Source of the DNA: Terriglobales bacterium
GTDB taxonomy: Bacteria; Acidobacteriota; Terriglobia; Terriglobales; Acidobacteriaceae
Reading direction: 5' to 3'
DNA length: 64,000 nt
Assembly (NCBI GenBank): GCA_025462725.1
Contig: JAOAPE010000003.1
Coordinates: forward strand, 372,001 to 436,000
Below, piece after piece: positions 15,901 through 25,085 of this stretch. The notes beneath the pieces were generated by a model, which saw nothing but the letters and a program-made list of their open reading frames with translations, was not told where the DNA came from and searched no databases. Position 1 is the stretch's first letter. Each line of letters starts with the position of its first letter. A program made the position numbers and the translations under genes.

Positions 15901-16926
15901 TTACTGCTGTGTCTGTGCGGCTTGTCCCGTTACTTTCAAAACCATCTGGCTTCCGCTATCGAGGCGTACGTTCTTGCCTGCGGAAGTAATGACGGAACCA
16001 GCGGCATCGCCTGACGTAGCGTTGTCGAGTTTCAAGCCTTTCAAACCGACGACTCCGCTACTGGTGGAACTGAGAACACCAGTTGCGCCAGCGGCTGTGG
16101 AACCAACGCGGCCGGCTGCCCCCGTGGCGGCGCCGACTGTGTTGCCGGCATGTCCTGCAGTGCTGCCAACAGCATTTCCAGCGGTTCCGGCAACACCGCC
16201 TGCGGTGCTACCGACTGATCCTGCTGTGCCTGCAACGCCGCCTACGGTGGAACCTGCGCCGCCGAGCAATCCACCACCGCCTGCACTGCCGCCACCGGAA
16301 GCGCCAACGTTTCCTGCTCCGCTACCGGTGGCCATTGTGTCATCTCCCATGGAAGTTGCGGCTGCAACTGCCGGGGCGGCGAGCGCCTGAATGCCGGCTT
16401 GCATGGGGATGGACTGTCCGTTCTTCAAGATGGCCTTATCGAAGACGATGCCAAGAGCGGATTCAGATTCACCGTTGGCTTTGGCTTTCGCCTGGGTGAC
16501 GTGTCCGATCAACTTGGTGTTGCGCGGGATGATGACCTTGCCGTTTTGCACGACGTCCTGCGCTGTGCGGGCAGTAACCTCGTCGCCCTGTTTTGCTTTC
16601 TTGGAATCCACCCCTTTGTTAAGGACGGCGGGAATCGCAACGCCCGAAGGGATGCTGTCTGTCCCAAGGGAGGCGCTGGAATCGTTAGAGGCTGAGCCGG
16701 AGGTGCTGGCACCGGTGCTCTTGCCGGATTTGCCGCTTCGCGTCGCATTGGTGCTATTAGAGGCGTTGGCGGAATTGCTGGTGTTGGCCTTTGCTCCGCT
16801 CCTTGACGCGTCGACCGAGGTCTGCGATGAAGCAGAGCCCGAAGTCTGTGTGCTTGCCGATGTCTGCGCGGCTGCTGTCGCCAACAGCAGACTTGACGCA
16901 AGTAATCCTGAAACAACAATTTTCAT
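15901..16926 (-). CDS. Secreted Ser/Gly-rich protein with a VirB10/TrbI-like domain
   Basis: A 341-residue protein with a signal peptide (LLASSLLLATAAAQ) and a Ser/Thr/Asn-rich low-complexity stretch (about 22-90). A beta-rich domain (about 95-175) follows: GVAIPAVLNKGVDSKKAKQGDE, NGKVIIPRNTKLIGHV, ILKNGQSIPM. Then come about 120 residues of Gly/Ala/Ser repeats (VGGVAGTAGSVGSTAGGVAG) and a last strand (GKNVRLDSGSQMVLKV). The domain and the last strand align by eye with the proteins at 10965-11636 and 53219-54331. The IPAVL...GD...IPRNTKLIG pattern is what made me think of VirB10/TrbI. No type IV secretion genes are nearby. AGGAGGAA precedes the ATG. Function unknown; probably envelope or surface. 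Confidence 0.7.
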   Translation of the reverse strand: MKIVVSGLLASSLLLATAAAQTSASTQTSGSASSQTSVDASRSGAKANTSNSANASNSTNATRSGKSGKSTGASTSGSASNDSSASLGTDSIPSGVAIPAVLNKGVDSKKAKQGDEVTARTAQDVVQNGKVIIPRNTKLIGHVTQAKAKANGESESALGIVFDKAILKNGQSIPMQAGIQALAAPAVAAATSMGDDTMATGSGAGNVGASGGGSAGGGGLLGGAGSTVGGVAGTAGSVGSTAGGVAGTAGNAVGSTAGHAGNTVGAATGAAGRVGSTAAGATGVLSSTSSGVVGLKGLKLDNATSGDAAGSVITSAGKNVRLDSGSQMVLKVTGQAAQTQQ

Positions 16927-17199
16927 GTCGATTCCTCCTGAGAGATGCTTAGTTTCCTTTTTGATTTCTTGGACTGATTGGGGGACTTCACTAGCAACGT
17001 ATGATGCAAAAGCAGAGTTGCTGACTGCCTGAGGGTCTGGGCAAATTCAGTTACCAAAGGGCTAAGCCTGTAAAAATTACCAAGTAGAAGTGACTGAGGG
17101 TGCATAAGCAGCATCTTAGTTTTGGAGATTCTTTTACAGGTTCAAAGACTTCCCCGGCCCGGGCCCCCGCTAACACCCCCAGATGGAGAGCTTCCGCAT

Positions 17200-18600
17200 A
17201 TGACGCAGGAACGAGTACTGATCGTAGAAGATGAAGAAAATGAGCGCACTGGTTTGGCAGAGCTTGTGCATGCATGGGGCTATCGGACGGAGACCGCCAA
17301 AGATGGTTTGGAAGGCCTGGAGAAGGTGACTTCATGGTCGCCGGGCATCGTAGTGACGGATTTAAAAATGCCGCGGATGACAGGGCTTGAGTTGTTGGAG
17401 CGTATCGCGGACATGCCGGGGGCGATCGCGGTAATCCTGTTAACCGCCCAAGGGAGTATTGATACCGCTGTGGATGCGATGAAGCTGGGCGCGTATGACT
17501 TCCTGACAAAGCCGGTAGATCCGGCCCGGCTGAAAAACATTTTGACGAATGCCTCCAGACAGCGCGGGACGGAACGCGAACTCGAAGTCACCCGCAAACA
17601 ATTGCGCGGGACGGGAATTCTGGGGCCGCTGGTGGGGTCGTCGAAGAAGATGCAGGAGATCTTCAGCCTGACAGAGATGGTGGCGCCGAGTTCGGCGTCT
17701 GTCCTTATTACAGGCGAAAGCGGTACGGGCAAAGAGCTGGTGGCACGCACGATACATGATCTGAGTCCGCGTAAAGGCAAGCCGTTCATCGCGATCAACT
17801 GTTCGGCTATCCCGGAGACGCTGATTGAAAGCGAAATATTCGGACACGAGAAGGGCGCTTTTACCGGAGCGTTGGAACGGCGGGCGGGGTGTTTTGAGTT
17901 AGCGGAAGAAGGAACGTTGCTGCTGGATGAGATCGGCGAGATGCCAATCAACACCCAAGCCAAGCTGCTGCGCGTGCTCGAAGACCGCAAGCTGCGGAGG
18001 TTGGGAAGCAAGGTGGAGACGGAGATCAATGTCCGGGTGCTGGCGGCGACGAACAAGGTTCCGGAGCAGGCTGTTGCAGCCGGCGAGTTGCGGAATGATC
18101 TTTATTATCGGCTGAATGTGTTCAACATACATATGCCGCCGTTACGGGATCACCGCGAGGATGTTCCACAGTTGGCCGAGGCGCTATTGGCGGATATGAA
18201 TGCGAAGCACGGGCGCAAAGTGTCAGGGTTGAGCGACGCCGTCCTGCAGCAATTCATCACCTATGCCTGGCCGGGCAATGTGCGCGAGATGCGCAATACT
18301 CTGGAGAGAGCGGTAATCGTATGCACCGGACCGATGATCGAGCCAAAACATCTGCCTCCGAACTTTGGCAGCGGACTGCCGATGCATGTGGATTCGTCCG
18401 ACGACCCGAACGTGGTGCGATTGGGAGTGGGAACAACCGTTGGAGAGGCTGAGCGGCAGCTCATCATGAAAACGTTGGGGTCTACTCACAATAACAAGAC
18501 ACGGGCGGCCGAAATTTTGGGCATCAGCCTGAAGACCCTGCACAACAAGCTGAAGGAATATTCCGGGCAAAATGCGGAGTCAATGGCAGGGACGCAATAG
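17200..18600 (+). CDS. NtrC-type sigma54-dependent response regulator
   Basis: A 466-residue regulator: receiver domain (residues 1-120; VEDEE acidic pocket, phosphoacceptor D54 in VVTDLKMP, Lys in LTKPV), AAA+ sigma54-activation domain (about 145-380; Walker A GESGTGKE at 172-179, GAFTGA loop, Walker B GTLLLDEIGEMP), and a Fis-type helix-turn-helix at the end (NNKTRAAEILGISLKTLHNKL). The intact GAFTGA loop indicates it can contact sigma54. Start ATG at 17200 with GGAGAG upstream; a more distal ATG at 17122 adds 26 residues unlike the family. It is followed 44 bases later by a histidine kinase, which is its likely partner. I did not find a convincing -24/-12 promoter nearby. Confidence 0.93.
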   Translation: MTQERVLIVEDEENERTGLAELVHAWGYRTETAKDGLEGLEKVTSWSPGIVVTDLKMPRMTGLELLERIADMPGAIAVILLTAQGSIDTAVDAMKLGAYDFLTKPVDPARLKNILTNASRQRGTERELEVTRKQLRGTGILGPLVGSSKKMQEIFSLTEMVAPSSASVLITGESGTGKELVARTIHDLSPRKGKPFIAINCSAIPETLIESEIFGHEKGAFTGALERRAGCFELAEEGTLLLDEIGEMPINTQAKLLRVLEDRKLRRLGSKVETEINVRVLAATNKVPEQAVAAGELRNDLYYRLNVFNIHMPPLRDHREDVPQLAEALLADMNAKHGRKVSGLSDAVLQQFITYAWPGNVREMRNTLERAVIVCTGPMIEPKHLPPNFGSGLPMHVDSSDDPNVVRLGVGTTVGEAERQLIMKTLGSTHNNKTRAAEILGISLKTLHNKLKEYSGQNAESMAGTQ

Positions 18601-18644
18601 CAGCTTCTACTTTGAAATCGGGTTCACACTTCTAACTCTGCGCG

Positions 18645-20564
18645 ATGTTTCCCCTTAAGCTCAAGACGAAGCTGGTACTGGCGATCACCGGAATGGTGGT
18701 GGCGCTGGTTACTACGCTGTCATCGATCTACATCTCTCAGCTTATTAAGCAAAGAATCGATGAGGCTTACCAAAACGGCGAGTTCGTTGCGTCGGAGGTG
18801 TTCCAGTCAACGCGGGAAGCGCTAGAGAGCGATCTTTCAAACGGCAAGCTCGACCTGAGCGATCCGAAGGTGCTGCAAGCGGCGACGGAAGAAAGTCTGC
18901 AGACCGATGCCGGGCTTAATTCCCTGCTGCAATCCATAGTTGGATATTCGCCGACGATCTACGACGTGGCTGTTGCGGACGCGAGCGGAAAAGCGATCGT
19001 CCATAGCGATGGCAACATGACCGGGAACACGTTGCCGGCGCGCGAACATTTCCTGGACATACATGACGGCGGATTTTGGAAACAGGTCCGCATGGTGTAC
19101 GGCTCGCCGAAAGTCTATGACATGCAACTCCCGTTGCAGCGTGATGGACAACCGTTTGCATCGGTACGCGTGGGAATCTCAAGCGTGTTCCTGAAGGAAT
19201 CACTACAACCGAAATTGAACAGCGCGTTTCTGCTGTCGGGAATCGCAATCCTGTGCTCGGTTTTGCTGGCGGTGGGATTCTCGACGCTGGCGTTCCGTCC
19301 TCTGGCGGAGATCAGCAGGAAGCTGGATGAGATGAGCGCGGGTGCGGTGGTACCGCAAGCAGCGAATCCGGATGGCGCCAAAGGCCGCGACGAGTACGGC
19401 GTGGTGAACACGAAGATCGACCGCCTAGGCAAGCAGATGCGGGATGTGAAAGAGGTCTTCTCCGCGTTGAAGGAGAACCTGGACCAGATCATGTCGAACC
19501 TTCAGGACGGCGTGATGTTGTTCACGCGCGACGAAAAAGCCGTGCTGGTGAGTTCGTCGATCGAAACATTCCTGCATAAGTCGCGTGCGGAGTTGTTGGG
19601 AAAGACAGCGCACGAGATCTTCGACAATGATCCACGGATAGGACGAATCATCTTGGATGCGTTTGAACAGCATCAGCCGCTTGCGCAAGTGGAGGTGCTC
19701 GCTTCCGGAGCGGACAATGGAGGCAACGGAGCGCGAGTGCAATTAGGACTCGATTTCATCGAGGAAAATGGAGAACGCATTGGAGCGCTGCTCACGCTGC
19801 GGGATGCAGAGTCAGTGCATCGCATCGAGGATGAGCTGGAGTTGTCGCGTCGTTTGGCGGCGGTGGGACGGTTGACGTCGGGCGTAGCGCACGAGGTAAA
19901 AAATCCGATCAATGCAATCGTGGTGCACTTGGAAGTGCTGCGGCAGAAACTGAAGGACCTTGATCCGGATACGCGACGCCATATGGATGTTATAGGGACA
20001 GAGATTCGCAGGCTGGATCGGGTAGTGCAGACACTGGTGGATTTCACGCGTCCGATGGAATTGCGGCTGGTGGAAGTTGATTTGCGGCGGTTGCTCGAAG
20101 AGATCACGAACCTGGCGAGCCCTGATGCGGAGAAGCATGGGGTCCACGTGCTCCGAAATATTTCTGATGAGCCGCTTCCGGTGAAAATAGATTCCGACCT
20201 GGTGAAACAGGCGGTGCTCAATGTGATGATCAACGGCATGCAAGCGATGAGCCATGGCGGCAACCTGACAATTTCCGCGCAGCGCGTTGATGGAGAAGCG
20301 CAGGTAGAGATCACTGACCAGGGTGGCGGGATTCCGCATGACATACGCGAGAAGATATTTAACCTCTATTTCACTACGAAGAGTGGAGGCAGCGGCATCG
20401 GGCTTCCGATGACGTACCGTGTAATGCAATTACATAACGGAGCGATGGAGTTCGACAGCGTGGAAGGTGAAGGCACGACGTTTCGATTGCATTTCCCAAT
20501 CGCGGAGATCAGCCGCGAAGTGGTCACTGCGACATCGGCAACCAGTAGTACAGTGGAAAGATAG
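18645..20564 (+). CDS. Membrane sensor histidine kinase with PAS domain
   Basis: A 639-residue kinase: first membrane segment (about 8-30), periplasmic sensor region of about 150 residues, second membrane segment (FLLSGIAILCSVLLAVGFSTL), a HAMP-like linker, a PAS domain (about 285-395; MSNLQDGVMLFTRDEKAV), then HisKA with phospho-His416 in GVAHEVKNP. The HATPase domain has the N box (NVMINGMQAM), G1 (DQGGGI), F box (LYFTTK) and G2 (GSGIGLP). It belongs to the NtrB/AtoS type that pairs with NtrC-like regulators, matching the gene just upstream. Its stop TAG directly touches the ATG of the following lipoprotein gene. Confidence 0.92.
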   Translation: MFPLKLKTKLVLAITGMVVALVTTLSSIYISQLIKQRIDEAYQNGEFVASEVFQSTREALESDLSNGKLDLSDPKVLQAATEESLQTDAGLNSLLQSIVGYSPTIYDVAVADASGKAIVHSDGNMTGNTLPAREHFLDIHDGGFWKQVRMVYGSPKVYDMQLPLQRDGQPFASVRVGISSVFLKESLQPKLNSAFLLSGIAILCSVLLAVGFSTLAFRPLAEISRKLDEMSAGAVVPQAANPDGAKGRDEYGVVNTKIDRLGKQMRDVKEVFSALKENLDQIMSNLQDGVMLFTRDEKAVLVSSSIETFLHKSRAELLGKTAHEIFDNDPRIGRIILDAFEQHQPLAQVEVLASGADNGGNGARVQLGLDFIEENGERIGALLTLRDAESVHRIEDELELSRRLAAVGRLTSGVAHEVKNPINAIVVHLEVLRQKLKDLDPDTRRHMDVIGTEIRRLDRVVQTLVDFTRPMELRLVEVDLRRLLEEITNLASPDAEKHGVHVLRNISDEPLPVKIDSDLVKQAVLNVMINGMQAMSHGGNLTISAQRVDGEAQVEITDQGGGIPHDIREKIFNLYFTTKSGGSGIGLPMTYRVMQLHNGAMEFDSVEGEGTTFRLHFPIAEISREVVTATSATSSTVER

Positions 20565-21194
20565 ATGCTACTTCGGAAAAACAATCTGGCCTTTGGTGGT
20601 GCAATCTTCGCGATGGCGATGGCGTCCGGCTGTCACAAGCAACCGAAGCCGATGCCGATCGTGCCCGCGCCGACATTTCCGCTGAGCGCGATCATGCTCG
20701 AAATCCAGCCGTTGCCACCGCCGGGAGTGGCTGCTGCTCCGCCGCCTCCGCCGATCGTGGTTGCGAAAGTTCCAGCGCGAACGACGAGACCTCGACCGAA
20801 GCAGAGGGTTCCGGAACGAAGCGTAACGACGACGCCTGTAATCCCACCGACCAATGGCGGAAGTTCAACGCCGACTGTGACGCGAAGTTATCCGCCGCCG
20901 CGCATTACGGGACCAATCACAGGGGGCAGCGATTCAGCGGCGAATATCTATCCCGGGATGGCACATTCGGATGAATTGCATCATCGGCTGACGACGGCGC
21001 AGTTGGTGCAGTCGACGGAAGACAATGTGCGCTCGCTCACGCGAAAACTTACGCAGGATGACAAGTCTGTGCTGGAACAGATCAAGAGTTTTCTGGCGCA
21101 GTCGCGTTCGGCGACGGCGGAAAATGATCTAGTGCGCGCGCATAATCTGGCGCTGAAAGCGCATTTGTTGTCAGACGAATTGGCGAGGCCGTGA
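20565..21194 (+). CDS. Pro-rich putative lipoprotein, third gene of the kinase operon
   Basis: A 209-residue protein whose ATG immediately follows the kinase stop, so it is almost surely co-transcribed and perhaps coupled. The N-terminus has a hydrophobic stretch and MASGC at residues 19-23, an acceptable though not ideal lipobox. Residues 25-125 are Pro/Thr/Ala-rich (PPPGVAAAPPPPP) and probably extended. Residues 130-205 form a charged helical region (TTAQLVQSTEDNVRSLTRKL, DDKSVLEQIKSFLAQSR, AHNLALKAHLLSDELA). The layout suggests an envelope-anchored accessory of the two-component system, with a helical C-terminal part free to bind a partner. I do not recognise a named family. Confidence 0.7.
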   Translation: MLLRKNNLAFGGAIFAMAMASGCHKQPKPMPIVPAPTFPLSAIMLEIQPLPPPGVAAAPPPPPIVVAKVPARTTRPRPKQRVPERSVTTTPVIPPTNGGSSTPTVTRSYPPPRITGPITGGSDSAANIYPGMAHSDELHHRLTTAQLVQSTEDNVRSLTRKLTQDDKSVLEQIKSFLAQSRSATAENDLVRAHNLALKAHLLSDELARP

Positions 21195-21199
21195 GAAGC

Positions 21200-21233
21200 A
21201 GCTATAGCTCTCGGCTGTCGGCTCTAAGCTAAA
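21200..21233. repeat. Degenerate heptamer run (RGCTNTC type)
   Basis: Five bases after the lipoprotein stop: AGCTATA, GCTCTC, GGCTGTC, GGCTCTA, AGCTAAA. Four of the five units are seven bases long and share GCT. The same unit type occurs at 43311-43345. A copy of the TTGAACCAC-AGGACAC motif follows at 21249-21270. Confidence 0.55.
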
Positions 21234-21289
21234 GTCAAAAGCAGAATCTTGAACCACAGAGGACACAGAGTCCCACAGCGAGAATCAGG

Positions 21290-22243
21290 CTAAGCAGGTT
21301 CTGTCGATTTCTTCTTTTCTGGGAAGGCTAGTGACGCAACTATTGAGAGCGTCAGCAAGCCTCCGACCACGCCCAAAGCCACCACTGTTGGCATTTCATA
21401 ATGCAGCGATATCCCGAAGAGGGTTGCGCCTTCGTTCGAGAGCAGCATCTTTGAGCCGACGAAGACCAGGATGGCGGAGAGTCCGTAGTGCAAATAGTGG
21501 AAGAGTTCGAACATGCCGGAGAGCGCGAAGTATATGGCGCGGAGTCCTAGAATTGCGAAGACGTTCGACGTGTAGACGATGAATGGGTCACGCGAGATGG
21601 CGAGAACGGCGGGGATTGAATCGACGGCAAAGAGCAGGTCGGTTGTTTCGACGACTATAAGGACGGCCAATAGCGGAGTGGCGAAAGTGCGATGGTTCTT
21701 GCGCACGAGGAATTTTCCGCCTTCGTATTGGTCAGTGATGGGAACGAACTTTCGGAAGAGTTTGAGGATGGGGTTCTTTCCGGGATCGACTTCCGAGTCG
21801 TCTCCGAACGCTAGCTTCATGCCGCTGTAAATCAGAATTACGCCGAATATATAGATGATCCAGTGGAAGCGATTGATGAGGCTGACCCCGGCGAAGATAA
21901 AAATGAAGCGCATGATGAGCGCTCCGATGATTCCCCAGAAGAGCACGGTGTACTGGTGCCGTTGCGGAACCTTGAAGTAATTGAAGAGGACGAGGAAGAC
22001 AAAAAGATTGTCGACGCTTAAGGATTCTTCGATGAGGTATCCTGTGCCGAACTCTAACGCTTTCTGGTGGCCTTGCCAAAAATACACGAGAATGGCGAAG
22101 GCGATTGCGAGACTGATCCAGAAAAGGCTTCCGAGCACTGCCTTCTTGAAAGTCATTTCGCTCGAGCCCCGATGGAAGACCCCGAGGTCGAGGATGAGCA
22201 TGGCAGCAACGAAAACGTTGAAGAGTATCCAGAAGGTCAGCAT
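21290..22243 (-). CDS. TerC/Alx-family integral membrane protein
   Basis: A 317-residue protein with about nine hydrophobic segments. Diagnostic stretches are the conserved acidic EESLSVDNLFVF and VETTDLLFAVDSIPAVLAI, where the Asp/Glu residues lie within membrane helices, as in TerC and Alx. Members are linked to tellurite resistance and, more recently, to manganese export and metal loading of secreted enzymes. The gene lies 23 bases downstream of the symporter stop on the same strand, so the two are probably one transcript, and there is no room for the yybP-ykoY manganese riboswitch that often precedes this family. Whether it handles Mn here is inference. Confidence 0.9.
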   Translation of the reverse strand: MLTFWILFNVFVAAMLILDLGVFHRGSSEMTFKKAVLGSLFWISLAIAFAILVYFWQGHQKALEFGTGYLIEESLSVDNLFVFLVLFNYFKVPQRHQYTVLFWGIIGALIMRFIFIFAGVSLINRFHWIIYIFGVILIYSGMKLAFGDDSEVDPGKNPILKLFRKFVPITDQYEGGKFLVRKNHRTFATPLLAVLIVVETTDLLFAVDSIPAVLAISRDPFIVYTSNVFAILGLRAIYFALSGMFELFHYLHYGLSAILVFVGSKMLLSNEGATLFGISLHYEMPTVVALGVVGGLLTLSIVASLAFPEKKKSTEPA

Positions 22244-22266
22244 GCAGTAGTGGTAGTCAGGATGGA

Positions 22267-24123
22267 TTATACCGAGACAGTCGGTTCCTTCTCAGTTACC
22301 GGCGCTTCCTGTTCGGCGAAGTTGGCCCAGCCTCGGCGATTCAAATCCCAATAGATAAACCACCCGCAGAGGCCGCTAAGCGCGAGCAGCAGGACGGATT
22401 GCAGCGGGCGTCCGAAGATGAGATGTCCCAGGCCGAAGAGCGCACCGTAGATCATGCCGCATCCGGCAATCCAATCGGCAGTGGCCCAGACAAGGCTTTG
22501 GCTAGAGTGGCTGGGGACGAGTCCGGAAACCGGCTTCCAACCGATATCCGAGGGGCGGACTTTTTCGTAAAAAGATTTCAGCTTTTCCATCGGCTCTGGA
22601 GGAGTGACCAGCGTGACGACAATCCAGGAGATAGTTGTGAACGCGGTCGTGAGAATCATCAGCCAGGCGAAGCCGTGAGGATCAGAGCCGTCGAGCGTAC
22701 CGGCGGGGAGTTTGTTGTCAAAGCCTCGGATGATCTCCACAATGGGAGTTGCGGCGCGGGATTGTAGCAGGAGTGATGACACTCCGGCGGCGGTCATAGC
22801 TCCAATCTCAGACCATGCGTTGATACGCCACCAGAACCACCGGAGCATGAATACGAGTCCGGCACCGGCGCCTATGGACATAAGAAACTTCCATGCCCCT
22901 TCTATTGATTGCATGTAGAGCGCGGCAACGGCGGCAAGAGCTGTGACCAACACTGTTGCGATACGAGAGGCGGTGACGTAGTGACTTTCGGCGGCATCCT
23001 TCTTTATGAAGCGACGATAGAAATCATTGATCATGTAGCTGGCGCCGAGGTTGATGTGTGTCGCCATGGTGGACATGTAGGCGGCTGCGAATCCGGCGAG
23101 CATCAAGCCGCGGAGACTTGCGGGCAAGTGCGTGATCATGACCTGGATGTATCCGAGTTCGGGATCTTTCTGCGCCGGATAGAGGACGACTGCGACTAAA
23201 GCGGTGAGAATCCAGGGCCAAGGGCGAACTGCATAATGCGCGATGTTGAACCAAAGAGTTGCAGCCAGCGAATGTTTTTCGTTCTTGGCGGAGAAGATGC
23301 GTTGGGCGATGTATCCACCGCCACCCGGTTCCGCGCCGGGATACCAACTGGCCCACCAGTTCAAGCTGAGAAAAACAAGGAACATGATGAACCAACTGGA
23401 GGTCCAGTCTGGGACGAATGCGAGAGTGTTAGTCCCATTGCCGACAGCAGCGTCATGCAGCCTGAGTTTGGCTTCGAGAGCTCCTATGCCGCCGACAGCT
23501 TGCACGGCGAAAAATGCGAGTGCGATAACTACGCTCATTTTTAAAACGAATTGAATGACGTCTGTCCAAAGGACCGACCATAATCCGGAAGAGGTGGCGT
23601 AGACGAGAATGAATGCTGCAATCCCCAGTGTGATCTCGACGGCGTGGAGTTTGGAAATTCCTAAAGTGAGAATCAGGATCTTCACCATCGCGAGATTTAC
23701 CCATCCCATAATGATGGTGTTGACGGGAAGCGCGAGATATAGAGCGCGGAAGCCGCGGAGGAAGGCGGCGGGCTTGCCAGAATAGCGAAGCTCGGCGAGT
23801 TCCATGTCCGTCAGGACGCCGGCGCGCCGCCAAAGGCGCGCGAAGAAAAAAACCGTCAGCATTCCGCTAAGAGCGAAGCTCCACCAGAACCAGTTCCCTG
23901 CTACGCCGTATTTGTAAACAAGACCGGTGACGACGAGTGGTGTGTCCGCGCCGAAGGTGGTGGCGACCATGGATGTGCCGGCGAGCCACCATGGGACGCT
24001 GCGCCCGGAGATGAAAAATTCGCCGACGCTGCCGCTGGCCTTGCGGTAATAGTGGAATCCGATGGCAAGGTTTACTGCGAAGTAAACGGCGATGACGATC
24101 CAGTCAAGAGAGGTGAGCTGCAT
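22267..24123 (-). CDS. Sodium:solute symporter family transporter
   Basis: A 618-residue protein of 13 or more membrane helices. Family marks are VIAVYFAVNLAIGFHYYRK at the start, FFISGRSVPWWLAGTSMVATTFGADTPL (the conserved helix-1b region with GTSM), and LAGFAAAYMSTMATHINLGASYMINDFY in the middle. The SSS family imports sugars, amino acids or other solutes with sodium; the substrate cannot be told. I chose the ATG at 24123, directly before the first helix; the farther ATG at 24177 has no Shine-Dalgarno. TerC follows 23 bases downstream. Divergent from the Rieske gene, with about 150 bases of shared upstream sequence. Confidence 0.9.
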   Translation of the reverse strand: MQLTSLDWIVIAVYFAVNLAIGFHYYRKASGSVGEFFISGRSVPWWLAGTSMVATTFGADTPLVVTGLVYKYGVAGNWFWWSFALSGMLTVFFFARLWRRAGVLTDMELAELRYSGKPAAFLRGFRALYLALPVNTIIMGWVNLAMVKILILTLGISKLHAVEITLGIAAFILVYATSSGLWSVLWTDVIQFVLKMSVVIALAFFAVQAVGGIGALEAKLRLHDAAVGNGTNTLAFVPDWTSSWFIMFLVFLSLNWWASWYPGAEPGGGGYIAQRIFSAKNEKHSLAATLWFNIAHYAVRPWPWILTALVAVVLYPAQKDPELGYIQVMITHLPASLRGLMLAGFAAAYMSTMATHINLGASYMINDFYRRFIKKDAAESHYVTASRIATVLVTALAAVAALYMQSIEGAWKFLMSIGAGAGLVFMLRWFWWRINAWSEIGAMTAAGVSSLLLQSRAATPIVEIIRGFDNKLPAGTLDGSDPHGFAWLMILTTAFTTISWIVVTLVTPPEPMEKLKSFYEKVRPSDIGWKPVSGLVPSHSSQSLVWATADWIAGCGMIYGALFGLGHLIFGRPLQSVLLLALSGLCGWFIYWDLNRRGWANFAEQEAPVTEKEPTVSV

Positions 24124-24271
24124 GAGTGCGATGGCTCCGGATGTACTAACGATTCGCTGTTGGCTGCTTGGCGGCATTAGAACTCAAAGACGATTCGACT
24201 GGCAATGCAGAAATGGAAGCGTGCAACCGCCACTCACAATTTCCGGCTCTTATCCTTTATAGGAGTCACTC

Positions 24272-25081
24272 ATGCGTTCTAAGGTGAACATCAAGTCACA
24301 TCCGCTGCATCCGATGCTGGTTGCATTTCCAATCGCGCTTTGGACGGCGAGCCTCATCTGCGATCTGTTAGGGCTGGCATTGAAGAAGCCGGAGCTGTGG
24401 TCGGCGGGGTTCTACGCGGTGATAGGCGGATGCATAGGCGCGGTGTTCGCAGCAGTACCGGGCGCGATTGATTGGAAAACCGTGGTCCCCCCAAATTCGA
24501 GCGCGAAGTCGCGCGGGTTGATCCATGGATCGGTGAACACAGTGGTGCTAATCCTATTCATCATAGAGGCGGTGCGACGAGGAGATGCGGGCACGACACC
24601 GGACCGTGTTTCTCTTCTGTTGTCAGTGGTCGGCGTTGCAATGCTGGGATATTCGGGATGGCTGGGCGGAACCTTGGTCTATCGCAATCAGATTGGCGTG
24701 GACCACCGGTATGCGAATTCGGGCAGTTGGAAAGAGCGGACGCTCGATGATTGGAGCCGTCCTGTTTGCAATGTGGGTGAACTAGCGCAGGGGCAGATGA
24801 TGCTCGCCGTAATAAAAGGTGAGCGAGTGGCAATCGGGAAATGTCCGGAAGGGATTGTGGCGTTCAGCGACCATTGCACGCATAAAGGCGGACCGCTGAG
24901 CGATGGAGTGCTGATCGGGTGGGCGGTGCAGTGTCCCTGGCACGGTTCGCAGTTTGATGTACACACGGGGCGGGTGATCTCGGGGCCAGCCCAGAAGCAG
25001 ATCAAGACATACGCGGCGAGAGTGGAAAATGGCGAGGTGTATGTCTCGCCATTGTTCGAGGTAGAGCGCAAGAAAGCGTAG
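24272..25081 (+). CDS. DUF2231 membrane domain fused to a Rieske [2Fe-2S] domain
   Basis: A 269-residue protein in two parts. Residues 1-150 match DUF2231: four hydrophobic segments starting with SHPLHPMLVAFPIALW. Residues 160-265 form a Rieske ferredoxin domain with cluster ligands C202 and H204 (CTHKGG) and C221 and H224 (CPWHGSQFD). It lacks the disulfide Cys pair of bc1-type Rieske proteins, so it is of the ferredoxin type. The design suggests a membrane-bound electron carrier of unknown partner. It stands between divergent and convergent neighbours, so it is probably its own transcription unit. An AGGAG about 10 bases before the ATG supports the start. Confidence 0.9.
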   Translation: MRSKVNIKSHPLHPMLVAFPIALWTASLICDLLGLALKKPELWSAGFYAVIGGCIGAVFAAVPGAIDWKTVVPPNSSAKSRGLIHGSVNTVVLILFIIEAVRRGDAGTTPDRVSLLLSVVGVAMLGYSGWLGGTLVYRNQIGVDHRYANSGSWKERTLDDWSRPVCNVGELAQGQMMLAVIKGERVAIGKCPEGIVAFSDHCTHKGGPLSDGVLIGWAVQCPWHGSQFDVHTGRVISGPAQKQIKTYAARVENGEVYVSPLFEVERKKA

Positions 25082-25085
25082 CTGT

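Noticed and set aside
16400-17032. Plus-strand ORF of 213 residues antisense to the Ser/Gly-rich protein
   Set aside because: It is Leu/Ala/Glu-rich only because it mirrors the Gly/Ala/Ser repeats; there is no Shine-Dalgarno and no family resemblance.
16927-17199. Sigma54 (-24/-12) promoter in front of the NtrC-type gene
   Set aside because: I found no TGGCAC-N5-TTGC match in the divergent region.
22244-22266. Manganese riboswitch before the TerC-like gene
   Set aside because: Only 23 bases separate it from the upstream gene, too short for the yybP-ykoY element.
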